A stretch of 64,000 nucleotides of DNA from Epiperipatus broadwayi (GCA_028023455.1 JAQFVV010012491.1:310001-374000), one strand, 5' to 3'. Shown: positions 1 through 12,400, counted from the first letter of the stretch. Program-made: numbers and translations. Notes: generated from the sequence alone by a model not told the origin.

Positions 1-190
1 ATGGCTATTTAAGTTAGATAGCTGGATTGGAAGACATATGAATATCTGAAAATTTCAGATTTTCTACTTAATAGTTATCCATTAGATAAAGTGCTGGGCT
101 TGTCCTGGTATTTTTAATCTAATGCTTGAATATCCTAGCATCTCACTGAGGAAGCCAGTAGCAGAAACCGGTCTGGGGTTGGCCATATTC
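1..190 (+). repeat. Family B ribozyme repeat, truncated by the window edge
   Basis: The first 70 bases, containing TTAGATAGCTGGATT and a short hairpin (CTGAAAATTTCAG), recur inverted at 6280-6345 and directly at 6655-6700. The segment runs into a hammerhead-like core at 130-190, as the copy at 6.7 kb does. I therefore treat it as the end of one family B unit. No coding potential is seen. Confidence 0.55.
130..190 (+). ncRNA. Hammerhead-like ribozyme, family B, degraded
   Basis: CTGAGGA at 146-152 fits the hammerhead core CUGANGA, in which position 7 is variable. An 11-nt stem-loop II region follows (AGCCAGTAGCA, only two GC pairs), then GAAA at 164-167, a minimal stem III C-CG-G and GTC at 171-173. 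The upstream CATCTCA can pair with TGGGGTT after the presumed cleavage site as stem I, including G-U pairs. The short stem II suggests weak or no activity. Confidence 0.4.
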
Positions 191-2398
191 TGCAAAGCTT
201 GTTAAGAGCTTATTTGCAAGCTTTACATATATAACATTAATGCATGAATAATGTTAGTGCTTGAATATATATATATGGATATACATGTGTTATGTCCAGG
301 TATGAGTATGTGGAGGGTGGGAAGCTTGTATACCCAGTGAGGAGTCATAAGCTGATTAATTAATCTCTAGTAAATTAATTATACAAGTAAATGAATGAGA
401 GAGACACAGAAATGAAGTGAATTAAAACTTTAATGACAGATGCACAGATGTATATGTATATAATGGGAGAATTCATACAAATATAATGTGTGAGCTAGCA
501 AACTATACATTACAGTAGTATGGGTGTTCTAGTTAAATCCTTAACTAATAGTTATAATTAGCCTTTAACTTAATTTCTTATTTAATTGATTACAAAATAA
601 AAGTCATAAGATATGCAAAAATTAAACTAGTCAGGGTGACCTTTACATAGTTACCTAATTCTGGTTTCAAACCCTATTGAAGCAAAAGTGTATAAAACTG
701 TTTGATGTGGTTCCAAAAAAAAGACAACCGGAGTTCTTAGTATGTGTTTTTATTCCTCTGATCCCTATTTTTCTTTTGCAGTTGGAGGTTTCATGATTAA
801 AACTTGTTCCTATGTTTATGCATTTACATTCTTTGGCATATGTGACTTGCTTTACATGCTAGTGTGAAATTAAAATAGTAATGATGATGATTTTTTTGTT
901 AGTTTTACTCTTTTACATCAACTAAATATAAAATCATTGGAGTATAAACAATTATTTTATATATTTTATGTGTATGTATTTACATAAGGCACAATGTTTT
1001 ATTTATGTACTTAATTATCCTATATATGGGCTTATGAATACATATTGTTATACTGTACGCATTGAATACATATAATTTAATACATTATTACATACAGATA
1101 AATAGTACAATTAAATATGTATTGTTTAAAAATTATGCTATTTTATAAATACTGAATATAATGTTTACTGTGTGTACCTACAGATATTATGTTTATGTAC
1201 ATTCATTTACAATAATTTAAACTAAATACATGCAGATATTACACATGTACATGTTATGCTGAAGGATTTGATTGTTTAAATAGCATTGGAAATGAATACT
1301 AGTTTTATTTAGATATAAATTAATTATAGAAAGTTACTAATTTTAATAGTTGTAGAGATATTTAAAATATATGAAATTGCTTGTGATACTATTGTACTTA
1401 ATCACAGTCTAGTTAAAGATATAAAGAAAATACAGAGTAATGACAATTTATTCTAATTAATGTCTGAGAATGAAGAAATAATGTATTTTTTATTATTAAT
1501 ATTGCATGTGGTTGATATATTACCGGTATTAAATACAAAAAGAGTGATTTAAAAAATGGAATGTATGTTTATATTGCCTAAGAATATTGATAATAATTCA
1601 GTCATCTAGCATTTGAAGTCATTGAATATATTTATTGTCATCTAATTGCTTCATACAAAATAAGAGGATAATTTATTACAGGTTTATTTATAATTTCACA
1701 TGGATAGTTAATGTTCCCTGTGTCATTAACCATATTGAAGTTTAAATAACATATATATAATTCTTGTAGTATTTAGAGAATATGCAATTAAGATAGTTGT
1801 ACCATATATGCTCATGAAGACGCCTTTTTGGTGATGTTATTATTTTTTACATCATAGCTTTAGTACTAAATAGAGGTTATTTAGAATTTTCTTATGTTTG
1901 TAATATTATTTAATGGAAGTTGTTAGATAACATGATCGTCTTTGCTTCTTAATAATTTTATTAACATTTAATGTGGACTTTACATAATTCAAAAATATGA
2001 TTTTAATTATTTAATTATTAATATTAAGAAAATTTAAAACCAAAAAATATTACATTCATTCAATAATTTTAAATATGGATAAGAAAAGAAATTCATTTCC
2101 AAAATATTTTATCCAAACTTATAAATGTACACGTATGTATGTTAATGTTTAAAAGATTGAATGATATATTCACATTATATTATCAGCATTACATTAGAGT
2201 AAATTGAATAATTATTATCATAGTAAATGGATAGCCATGCATTTATTAAGTTGGAATTATTTTTATCATCTAGGAAATTATACTTAAGTGATAGAACGAT
2301 TAAATACTATAAAATATAATGTAATTAGATCTTAAGAATGAATTAATCATTGCACTCTTAGTAAAATATAATGTAATGAAATTTGTTGAAGGATCAAC
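191..2398. other. AT-rich stretch, nothing recognised
   Basis: I see no reading frame of useful length, no tRNA-like box and no long repeat. The sequence is rich in ATTA/TTAA words and short A or T runs. A TA-rich microsatellite lies at about 265-285. Confidence 0.6.
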
Positions 2399-2411
2399 AA
2401 ATGATATAATC
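2399..2411 (+). repeat. Target-site duplication, left copy (13 bp)
   Basis: AAATGATATAATC is identical to 3597-3609, on the other side of the family A array. This supports insertion of the complete inverted multimer in a single event. Confidence 0.8.
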
Positions 2412-2569
2412 CACTAAACATCACATGATCACTATCTCATACTAGCACATAATTGTTATTAAACAATTCAAAACAGCAAAACTCTCCATATATTAGTGCC
2501 ATCTTGTGCTAACAAGAGCAATAAATGAATGCCAGAAGGCTTGTACATAAAATCCCTATCTAGGGCCTA

Positions 2570-2636
2570 CTCATCCAATATCCCCAGACTAGTTTCTGGC
2601 TTGTGGCCTTCATCAATGAAGAGCCTTGGATATGAG
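2570..2636 (-). ncRNA. Hammerhead-like ribozyme, family A, core mutation
   Basis: Same layout as the intact copies at 31-32 kb: long stem I, 13-nt stem-loop II, GAAA, minimal stem III and GTC. The first core base is changed (TTGATGA for CTGATGA). C3 of the hammerhead core is essential in known ribozymes, so this copy is probably dead. Confidence 0.5.
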
Positions 2637-2972
2637 AGCACTGCACCTAGATCTTAGGGTCTAATGCAACCCTCCAGCACCCATCTTTAAACTCTATTTA
2701 ACTACAAAACTATGAGAATGAAATTGAAAACACAATTAATATTTTCAATCCAAGCTCAATAGCTTATATAGTCATATGGGTCTGAACTCAATTCAGCACC
2801 CATACATTTTGGTGTCTTTGGCTCTTTAACAACCATAGCCACCACTATCCTATTAGGCAGGATTGGTGTTAAACCACTAAACATCACATGATCACTATCT
2901 CATACTAGCACATAATTGTTATTAAACAATTTAAAACAGAGCAAAACTCTTCATACAGTAGTGCCATCTTGT

Positions 2973-3027
2973 GCTCCTCATTGATGAAGGCCACAAGCCA
3001 GAAACTAGTCTGGGGATATTGGATGAG
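2973..3027 (+). ncRNA. Hammerhead-like ribozyme, truncated 5' stem
   Basis: The inversion junction cuts the 5' side of stem I just before CTCCTCA. TTGATGA, stem-loop II, GAAAC, TAGTC and the 3' side of stem I remain. Both the core mutation and the lost stem argue against activity. Confidence 0.45.
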
Positions 3028-3425
3028 TAGGCACTAGATAGGGATTTTATGCACAAGCCTTCTGGCATCCATTGATTGCTCTTGTTAGCACAAGATGGCA
3101 CTACTATATGGAGAGTTTTGCTTTGTTTTGAATTGTTTAATAACAATTATGTGCTAGTATGAGATAGTGATTATGTGATGTTTAGTGGTTTAACACCAAT
3201 CCTGCCTAATAGGATAGTGGTGGCTATGGTTGTTAAAGAGCCAAAGACACCAAAATGTATGGGTGCTGAATTGAGTTCAGACCCATATGACTATATAAGC
3301 TATCGAGCTTGGATTGAAAATATTAATTGTGTTTTCAATTTCATTCTCATAGTTTTGTAGTTAAATAGAGTTAAAAGGTGGTTGCTGGAGGGTTGCATTA
3401 GATCCTAAGATCTAGGTGCAGCGCT

Positions 3426-3492
3426 CTCAGATCCGAGGCTCCTCATTGATGAAGGCCACAAGCCAGAAACTAGTCTGGGGATATTGGATGAG
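3426..3492 (+). ncRNA. Hammerhead-like ribozyme, family A, core mutation
   Basis: CTCAGATCC and CCTCA form the 5' side of stem I. TTGATGA, a GGC/GCC stem II with a CACAA loop, GAAAC, TA, GTC and the 3' stem I strand ending GGATGAG follow. The C3 change is shared with the copy at 2973-3027, so the change predates amplification within this array. Confidence 0.5.
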
Positions 3493-3596
3493 TAGGCACT
3501 AGATAGGGATTTTATGCACAAGCCTTCTGACATCCATTGATTGCTCTTGTTAGCACAAGATGGCACTACTATAGTGGAGAGTTTTGCTTTGTTTTG

Positions 3597-3609
3597 AAAT
3601 GATATAATC
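3597..3609 (+). repeat. Target-site duplication, right copy (13 bp)
   Basis: Identical to 2399-2411. The last element-specific bases before it match the terminus seen, in the opposite sense, at 31072, 40110 and 48384. Confidence 0.8.
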
Positions 3610-3619
3610 ATGTGTAGTT

Positions 3620-4390
3620 TGTATATAGCACATGTGTTACTATGTTTGTTAAATTATTTATCTCTTATAAGATGTATTTGGAATAAGCTTCATTTAATGT
3701 GTAGACCGGAGAGGCTCATGACTTGCTATTGTATGCTGGAAATAATTTGTTAAATGTAATTGCTTTGGGGAGAAAAGATAAGAAGGATCTGGGATGAAGG
3801 AAAAAAGGAACAGTGTAAAGTTATTATTTATTATTGCTGTTAAGCATTTCTGGTAATCGCATCACATGTTTATCATGATTACCTAAATCATAAAGGTACA
3901 TTAAGAGAGATTGAGATTTAAATTTAATCTCAATCATCCTCCAGGTTTTAGAAGAATTGGATAGAACATTCAATTAAACCAAATAGCTAATGCATAAAGC
4001 ATAGATTAATTTTGTAATACAACATTTTTCTCCCATTTGGATTTTTGACTCCTATTCTAATCATTGCATGTATTGAATAGTTTTAACATGATTACATAAG
4101 TTAGAAATACAACATTCAACATTTCTCATAGTGATAGCATGTTTTCAACATGGAAACAAATTAATTACAGAATATTTTGTTAGGGGAAAAATTTCGTCTT
4201 ATTATGACATTTTTTTACAAAATTAATTTAATAATGCAAATTTTTGTTTCATAAAAAATAATTAAATATAGATAATTTTTTAATATAAATTATTATATAT
4301 ATTAATAATTTTTTAACAGATTATATAGTTGAAATATTTTTAAATACAGAAAAATATCAGTTATATTTTATTATAGAAAAATCACAATCA
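3620..4390. other. AT-rich stretch, nothing recognised
   Basis: No reading frame, tRNA-like box or repeat that I can relate to other parts of the window. A short inverted pair (GAGATTTAAATTTAATCTC) lies near 3911-3930. Confidence 0.55.
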
Positions 4391-4399
4391 GATGATAAT

Positions 4400-4740
4400 A
4401 AACAATGACCAATGAAAATAGTCACTGTAAAACTATTTTTTGCATTCAGAAGATGAACTCTTCGTAAATGCAATTTCTTCTAATCATGTAGGGATAAAGT
4501 GCTACAGTAAGTATATATAAGTTTAAGGAAAACCAAGTCATAATCATGTGTCTTATATTACAAATGTTATATAATGAGCATACTAATAGCTCTAAACAAG
4601 TTTTTTCGATAAATGCCACAAGAGAAAGCATTTAAAATCTCTATCTAGAAATATCTCTGTCTTCAAACCAATTTCGAGCTAATGGCTCTCATCAGTGAGG
4701 TACTAGGACATTTAGACACTAGATCTAAAATACAAACTTA
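4400..4740 (-). repeat. Family B ribozyme repeat
   Basis: The segment from about 4530 to 4640 (AACCAAGTCATA, then TAAACAAG, TTTTTCGATAAATGCCACAA and GAGAAAGCATTTAAAAT) is nearly identical to 6440-6560. It continues into the best family B hammerhead (4645-4712, minus strand). The matching spacing from shared block to ribozyme core defines the unit. Its boundaries and any target duplication are not visible to me. Confidence 0.6.
4645..4712 (-). ncRNA. Hammerhead-like ribozyme, family B, core intact
   Basis: Read on the minus strand: CTGATGA (4689-4695), then a perfect stem II GAGC-CATTA-GCTC (4676-4688) with the consensus G-C pair next to the core, then GAAA (4672-4675). After this come TTGG and TTT, so the cleavage triplet looks like GUU. 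Stem I is weaker: the inner three pairs hold and the rest is mismatched. Core and stem II are the best preserved of family B. The damaged stem III (U for C at 15.2) suggests reduced activity. Confidence 0.6.
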
Positions 4741-5100
4741 AGCTATTTTTATTAAAAAATTAAGATAAAAATAAATTATAAGTGGCTTAATTTAAAGATT
4801 TTTTTTTAAACAAAAAATTAAAAAATAAAAATACTGCATCATAGTTTTCTCTTAGAATAAAACTTCTTAGTAGGAGGGGGAAGAAATGTATAATAGAATT
4901 AAAGAACAGTTAAAACTTTTTTATCTCTTTTTAAAGAAAACAGCTTTTATAAAGTAAAAGCTAAATAAATATGTAAACTCGGACTGAAAATTAGTCTGTA
5001 AAAATAAAATGTAAAACTTTCATTATGTAATTAGTTTATAAGATTTTGATTAATAATTGAATCAAAATTAATAGTTGTATTAATTAAAAAAAAATTGTAA
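4741..5100. other. AT-rich stretch, nothing recognised
   Basis: Low-complexity A/T sequence without a recognisable gene or repeat. Confidence 0.55.
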
Positions 5101-6200
5101 ACTATCTTATCGAGAATGTTTAGATGAATCTGAGCAAGGGATTAAGATAACCAGAAATGGAAAATTAATTAAAAGACATTTCAAGTTAAGATCTAAATTA
5201 AAAATAATGATAAGAGATTAAAATAATAGGAGAGAAAAGAGTATATAAAGTCACTCCTGGTTTGTGATATAGTCTAGCTTGTGATATACAGTCAGGATTG
5301 CAATTTGCCAGATTATTCATCAGTTCGGACAGAATGCAGAATCCAAACAAGCAGAGATCCAGATATTTGGAACACAGTAGTAAGCCGGTCAATTACTGCT
5401 GTGGTCAACATTAATGGAGAAGCCACAAAAGCCATGGATGTTTTTGACAGGGCTTCATGCCCCAAACCTCCAAAATTTCAACTATTCTGCCTGGAACAAA
5501 TGCTGGAAACTGATGCCATAATCATAAAATAAATGCTACCACTATTTGCACTCTCTCCCATTACTGAGTCACAGAATGGAAACAAGCCATGAAGCCATCG
5601 GTGGAGAACCAGAAAGCCACACAGATGAAAACCTAGATAAAGATACTTTATCACTGTCTATAGACACATTATATTTAAATGAATGAACTTTAATTAACAA
5701 AGGATTATCATAATTTAGTCTGAGCAATTACTTATATGATTTTATATATAAATTTCAATATTATTGTGTTATATTAGATATGTGTATGTTTAATTAAATA
5801 TTAATGTTTGCCTTAAGTGTTATTTTGTCTATTTTCTCTTTCTCTCTTGTCACTGCATCAACGGTCAATTATTGTGTAAGTTACTTTATGTGTTAAGCAA
5901 ATATCCTGGACCCTGAGACAAGGTATGAGCTAGTCATGGGATATTTCAAGTGCTGGATTGTGGGCCTATCATCCAGGCGTGTTAATTACTTCATGTAATT
6001 AGCTGCCACCTGAGGTTAATCTCTAAACAAATAAAATGCTTTGGATGGTAGAGGTCTGAATTTAGCAGTCGAGATGGGCCACAATCTGGAAATGTGATCA
6101 TGTTATGCTTTGCATAGCTCGGTCTAACCGTGGATATCGTTGATAGCTCTGCTATCAATGGTATTCTCCCCTCTGCTTGAAGGGCCGGTCCGTTCACTTA
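5101..6200. other. Higher-complexity segment of unknown origin
   Basis: Parts of this stretch (5240-5660 and 5880-6195) are clearly richer in G+C than their surroundings. An 83-residue open frame lies on the plus strand at 5281-5532 and a 68-residue one on the minus strand at 5991-6197. Neither shows a domain I recognise, a repeat elsewhere in the window, or flanking splice signals I would trust. It could be an exon, a decayed element or a chance frame. I assign no function. Confidence 0.3.
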
Positions 6201-6249
6201 ATGTTGAAAATTTAAAATTATTTAAAAAAAGTTAAAACCCAATAAACAG

Positions 6250-6830
6250 ATACTATTAAACAGACACAGTTCACTATTAAGCAGAAAATCTGAAATTTTC
6301 AGATATCTATATGTCTTCAAATCCAGCTATCTAACCTAGATGGCCATATGGGAATGAACTAAATTCACATATACCATATATTAATAGCTTTAGCAATAAA
6401 CATCACCAAGTCTTAAAAGTCAAACTATAATAGTAAGGAAAATCCAAGTCATACATTACATGACTGAATTAGCTTGTATTTACAAATATAATGTAACAAG
6501 TGTGCTAACAGCTCTAAACAAGCTTTTTCGATAAATGCCACAAGAGAAAGCATTTAAAATTATCTAGAATTACCCTATTCCCAAACCAGTTTCAGGCTAA
6601 AGGCTTTGACAATGTTATATTGCTAAGGCTATTGGTAAATCTGAATCTCATATGGCTGTTTAGGTTAGATAGCTGGATTTAAAGATATATAGTTAAGTAT
6701 TTGATAAATGTTGGTTTTGAGTTTGTATTTTAGATCTAGTGTCTGAATGTCCTAGTGCCTCACTGAAGAGAGCCATTAGCTTGAAACTGAATTGTGAGCT
6801 ATGATGGTACAAGGCATATTTTTAGAAATC
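6250..6830. repeat. Family B units in inverted orientation
   Basis: 6281-6620 is a family B unit on the minus strand. It keeps only the 3' half of the hammerhead near 6562-6610 (AAAGCC, TTTAGCCT, GAAACTGGTTTGGG on the minus strand). 6640-6810 is a second unit on the plus strand, starting with the TTAGATAGCTGGATTT block also seen at 15-30 and inverted at 6320-6340. Family B therefore also occurs as inverted pairs. Confidence 0.6.
6740..6800 (+). ncRNA. Hammerhead-like ribozyme, family B, degraded 3' side
   Basis: CTGAAGA at 6763-6769 fits CUGANGA. GAGCCATTAGCTT forms stem II with a G-U pair next to the core, and GAAA follows. The sequence CTGAATT after GAAA lacks a GUH-type cleavage site, so the copy is probably inactive. 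Confidence 0.45.
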
Positions 6831-8490
6831 TTATCACATATGTCTATAAAGAAAGTGTTATATACTTTATGAAATTCACAATTATTCATAAGATGTTTTT
6901 TATATAATTTATAAGATACCCACAAATATGTTCTTATTATATAGAAATCTTATTAATTTCATTTTATATAAATTTCACTAATTGAATTAAATATTCATAT
7001 AACATAACAATTTACATAATTAATATATTACAGAGCATATGCAATATATAGAATAAGTAAGTGTCCTCTATTAACTCATTATTTAATTAAGATGTAAGAT
7101 GTTATGTAATAGCTAAATTCTGACTGTTAACGGATAATGTAAAATTCACAGATATGTATATTGTGACATTAAGGTTTCATGCCATAATGATGGTGTGTAA
7201 CACAATGCATTTTTTTTTTAATTAGATTTAAAATAATAGTTATATATAAAATTCTTAGTTGTTTTTTTAAAATTGTATTTATAATGCATAGTATGCTTTT
7301 ATAATCTGAGTACAGAATGATTATTTAATATGATTATTTAAAAATGGAACAGAAGAATTAAGTCATTACCAAAAAGTTGGAAAATATGTTGCTGCTTTTT
7401 TAAATTTTTTTTAAATATTTGTGAAAAACTGTAAAAATGCAAAATATGAAAGTCTTTAAAAAGAAGATGGTCAGTTAATAAGTCAGAGAACAGTAAAAGA
7501 AGTATACAGACGATAATTAACAGTGGCTTAATTAATTCAGTTAAACAGCAAACAAGTCATCAGGTAAAATATTGGAAGATAAAAATCTAGGCAGAGATTA
7601 GCAGCTGCACAAAACAACAAACTTAATTTGTAATTGTGGGTACAGTATAAGGAATAATCAATAGCCAATAAATTAGACTTTTGAATCAATTTCATTTGCT
7701 TTCTTCAGAGATTTTTCAACTGCCCTTAGTCATCAGTTTGAAATTTTATATATCATTCTATTTCAAATAATTAAAAGCAATATTAAGATTTTTACAGAAA
7801 TTCGTTAGTTTTACAAGTCTTGAAGTGACTTAAAGAACCATAAGGTTAGCCATAGTTATAATATCGAATTACTAATATGTAGGCATTATATTTAAACATC
7901 TTAATTGAAAGAAGAGAAAATGATATAAAATGCTTTTGTAGCTAAATAAAATTTTGTATCTTCAGGTATATGTTTTGTTTTAGATTTTAAATTTATATTT
8001 TGAACAATTAAATATTTGCAGTTAATAATTTCTATTTTATTTAAAACTTTACTGAATCATGTAATTTAATATTGCAATATTTATTTATTTTGAAATAATA
8101 TTATTTTATAAATTAATTATTAGAAGCCTATTGTACTGTAACAGATACATATGTATGTGTGTGTGTGTTAAAGTGTTGTTGCAATTGATATACCAGTTTA
8201 AAATATTTGATTTTAAAATGTTTAACTAATTATTCAAGATTAGTATTTGGGGTATATGCATGTTCTTACAGTAAGGCTTTGATAGCAACTTAATTAAATT
8301 TTTTTTTTTTTTAATGTTATATTTGTGCCATATCATTAGTTGAATAGCCAATTCAAATATTAAGAATTAGTATTTTGTTAATCAAATTTTATGAGCTTTT
8401 TTAAAAAATATGTTTTATATAATAATCACATTCTGAATTGTGAATTATGATAATAATAAATTTCCAGAATTTCAAGAGAAAACTCTTCAT
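6831..8490. other. AT-rich stretch, nothing recognised
   Basis: No gene or tRNA-like box seen. A short TG repeat is at about 8154-8168. A CTGATGA word near 7730 on the minus strand lacks a pairing stem II and was rejected as a ribozyme. Confidence 0.55.
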
Positions 8491-8550
8491 GTCCTGTGAT
8501 ACCCCCCCCCCCCATAAACTTAAATATTATATACTGATATTAATCAGATT

Positions 8551-8886
8551 TTGTTTTATTTCATAGTGTGAAAAATGAACACACAAAAATGAAATGTAAT
8601 ACTTTTACAATTAATAAGCACCCATCTAATTATTATATTCTGGATAGATAGAAATTCTAATCACTTTCTTTTATTTTTACACACTTTACCATGAATATAT
8701 ATTGTAACACACAAATACTATTCTATACAATATATATTAATGGTAAAGTCTGTAGTAAAAAATAAATAAATAAATTGATCTCAATTTTCTTCTATCCAGA
8801 ATATAATAATTAGATGAGTGCTTACTAATTACAAGCAGCATCACATTTAATATTTGTGTATTCATTTTTTACACTATGAAATAAAG
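8551..8886. repeat. Large inverted repeat (about 158-bp arms)
   Basis: 8551-8707 and 8726-8886 are imperfect reverse complements. They share TTTATTTCATAGTGT, CATCTAATTATTATATTCTG, GATAGA and CACTTTACCAT, with about 18 bp of spacer. The arms are diverged and contain indels. The layout is that of a foldback element or MITE. No protein is encoded. Confidence 0.7.
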
Positions 8887-9326
8887 GGTATTTTGAGTTC
8901 AGACTTTCACACGATCCTTAACTCTCCCCACTATCTCATATCACTGATACACTTGACCATATATCTATAAAGATATTACATATGGGAAAGAGAAAGGTGA
9001 AAAACTCCGTGTGTGTAAAATAAAAAAATTCAGATATATTAATCTTTAACTGAGGTTTAAAGTTTATATCTGTGCTAGAGATAATCTCTAGTTTCGATAA
9101 TGATTAGTAATAGTCATTACTGTAATTATCTGAAATGGATGCGCCAAAGTTGTGAGTGGAGAGAGTTTGACAATGGTAAATGAAAATGTAACAATATTCA
9201 AAAAGATAAATATTGGTGATTATTTATTTATTTATCTTTTGGACATATATGTGGTCAAGTATATTAGTGGTATGAGATAGTGTGGAGAGTTGAGGGTCAT
9301 GTGAAAGTCTGAGCTCAAAATACCCT
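8886..9326. repeat. Second inverted repeat, family C-related arms
   Basis: 8886-8966 and 9246-9326 are reverse complements with scattered changes (AGGGTATTTTGAG, CAGACTTTCACA, CACTATCTCATA, ACTTGACCA). The plus-strand arm at 9246-9326 also resembles 57529-57615 (GTGGTCA, GTATGAGATAG, GTGGA). That segment lies directly after a hammerhead-like core at 57.5 kb, linking this palindrome to family C. The 280-bp interior shows no gene. Confidence 0.6.
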
Positions 9327-9440
9327 ATATATTAGATTGTTTGTACAGGTATATATATAGCCTGTATGTTAGATATTATAAAATAAATAAAATCTGATTA
9401 ATATGCAATATATAATATTCACATTCATGGGGATGTTTTG

Positions 9441-12400
9441 GTGGTATTGAGACTTTACACAGCCCATAAAGAGGATTCTCCTAACTATTCTAGAAATATC
9501 TACTACTACCATAATTCACAATTCAGAATCTGTCTATTGTATAAAAGTTTATATTTTAGTTAAATAATGAGTTACTAAATGATAGTTAATTGTGCTCTTT
9601 CATAATATTCTCTAATGTATTGGGTTAAGCTATTTTAATGTTATTGTTATTTATTTTGTTGCCGTTTTAATCATTTGTTTTGATTGCTAGTATTTTATAT
9701 TTTCTTTTTTTTTTTTTTTACTTTTATACAATTATTATTGATCTTTTTTTTTTTTTTAAAATTGTTTTTAATTATTTTAAATATATAATTGTTCTTTGTA
9801 ATTTTTTAAAATTTCATTTTTATATCGATTATTATTTAAACCATAATTTATAGCTATATATATGTATATTTAATTTAAGCAATTTAATTTGTATTTTGTA
9901 TCATTATTCGAAAAACAATTTGCAGAAAATTTTGCATTTGATGTTATAATTAATTAATTTGTTATTAAATATTTTTCTGATATAAAATCTTTTTAAAAAT
10001 TGATTTTATTATTTACAAATTATTTTTTTTTTCATCAATTTCATTTATATCTTCTATAATTTGTTTTTGGACTTTAATGTTTTTTTGCAGACTATAGGTT
10101 TGTTTTATGATTTGTCTTTTTATTTTTTCAAAATTATTCATTCAAGAAACATGGTTTACATATTAACACATATTGCAATGGTAAATATTCATTTATATAA
10201 TGGTGTATGAGTTTGAACCAGGAACCAAAAGTATACAAATGGCAAGCTTTGATTCAAATAAATATTTATATTAGGTTAATGAAATTTGAATAAAATGATT
10301 CAATTTACGTGTATAAGAATATTCATGAATATAATGATGATGATGGTGATTTATGACCTAAGTATAAGTTCTCCCAAAAGCATTTTATTTGTTTTTCAAT
10401 TTCAATAAAAAGAATGAAACTTTAAGGCACCAAATCTTCTAAAAAGAAAGTTTACTTATTACAAAACTTATTAAAGTGCGTTCATCATCATTTACAAATA
10501 AATACCATTATCTTTGCATATCCTCCAGTGGATTGCATGTTTTCTTAGGATTGTGTATATTATTAGCATATTGCATGCTAAAAGCAATATGTTTGGGAAT
10601 AAATTTGAGAAACAAACATAAACTAAATACTTTAATAAAAAAAAACTTAATTTATTAATAATGCATAGATAAAAACTTGTATATATACTAACAAATATTA
10701 ATGCATATACAAAATATGAAATATAATGGTAATAAAATGTATTTTAAATTTAAGTTTAAGGCTGTAAAATATCTACCATGATAAGATCTTAAAACATGAA
10801 ATATTTAAACAGTTCCAAACCATGGTTTTTTGCAGGTATCATTTTTTAAATATATTTATGATTGTCTTAATTAATTCCTCCAAAAATGATAGTTCTTCTT
10901 CTTGGGCACTGGTGATGTTAGAGAGAAAATCCATCAGGATTGGTTACCTTACATAGAATGTATTAGCAGTAGATCTAGGGTAGTTCTTACAGCACTGTCT
11001 AGCATTATTAAGGCAGATACTGGCTGATTTTGGCAAACTCCAGTCTTAATTTCTGGATCCAATTGCATTTTCCAGGTATTTTAGCTGGTGTGTTTTTTTG
11101 CTGCCTAGATACACATAACAGATAGTCTTCTCTTAGATAAAATCATCACTCTGGATGTAATAATTGGAGTATTGAAAAATATTTAAAAAAACCCAGAAAA
11201 ATATGGCTATTGGAATTATAATGGAAAACAGTTTTAACCAGCGGTTTCTATCTTCAACATTGGATCATTGCAACACTGCTCTTCAAATAAACTAAATTAG
11301 ACTGGCTCTTGTGTTGCTGATAAATTCATGTTTAATTGTGCTTCCATCCTTCTTTCTATCAAACATATAATTATAAGTATATAAAATTAAATATTCTATT
11401 ATATTCTTTTCTTGTTAATTATCCTTTTTATGCAGATTTACCAACTTAAAGATATTTTTAATATATATCATCATTAAATAAGCACACACCAGTCTCAATT
11501 CTTTATATACAATCTTTTCCAGAATAACATGATAATATATATATAATATTAAAAATACAAAAAAAAAAAAATCACAACAAAACAATTTTATGTTCTATAA
11601 AAGATATGTTGATGATTATATAGTATTCTTTAATAAAAATGAATGACAAAAAATTTAGATCTAGTTAAAATTGATGAAAATGTAGCTATAACAAAAAAAT
11701 AAAGAATCACAATAAAATCAATTCTGCAGAAGTTTTAATTCAATTAAATACAAAATAACTAATACAACATAAGTATATAGAAAAGAATAAGGGGCAGAAT
11801 GTATTACAAATTAGTATTCAAATATTGACACATTTTCAGAAATTATTGTTCAAACAATAATCTGTTTGAGGAAAAAGTAAAGAAAATAACAGAAGATTTT
11901 ACAAATAATTATCCAATTAAAATAATTAAAAACAATGTAGTTAAAAGAAAAGAAGAGAAAAATATAATTAATAACAATTATATTATGGAGAGAGAAAAAA
12001 GAAAATAGAAAATTCATTAAAGTAAAAATTAATGTTTAATAAATTAAGTAATCTTATTAATAAAAACAATGATAATATAATAAGGCAAAGATTAAATTAG
12101 TAATCAAAAAAGACACAATATAAGATATTTTAAGTAATTATTTAAATGAAAAAAAAATTACAAGGATAATATAAATGATATTTATTAAATAGTAAGTAGA
12201 AAATTTGATCAACACATTAATGACAAAAAACATAAAAACTTAAAATTAAAACAACACATATAACTTTTAATAATATACAAATAAAAAGCTCAGGACATAT
12301 TTAATAATTATTACGAATAAAATATTAAGAAAAGAAAAAAACTTTTGATAAAAAGATTAAAACCAAAAAATTAATAATGATTCTAAATAAAAGAAAGTTA

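Larger units (their letters stand above)
2412..3596. mobile_element. Family A retrozyme-like array (inverted multimer) with 13-bp duplications
   Basis: The array is flanked by the perfect 13-bp direct repeat AAATGATATAATC at 2399-2411 and 3597-3609. It begins with CACTAAACATCACATG and ends with GAGAGTTTTGCTTTG, the reverse complement of the termini at 31.07-32.75 kb. The whole insertion is therefore flipped relative to that one. Inside are units whose hammerhead reads on the minus strand (2570-2636), an inversion junction near 2975, then plus-strand units (2973-3027 and 3426-3492). Short reading frames in it are only echoes of the repeat. Its hammerheads carry TTGATGA instead of CTGATGA, so this is probably an older, inactive copy. 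Confidence 0.8.

Noticed and set aside
7700-7740. CTGATGA followed 12 nt later by GAAA on the minus strand
   Set aside because: The intervening CTAAGGGCAGTT cannot form a stem II, and I see no stem I partner or NUH site.
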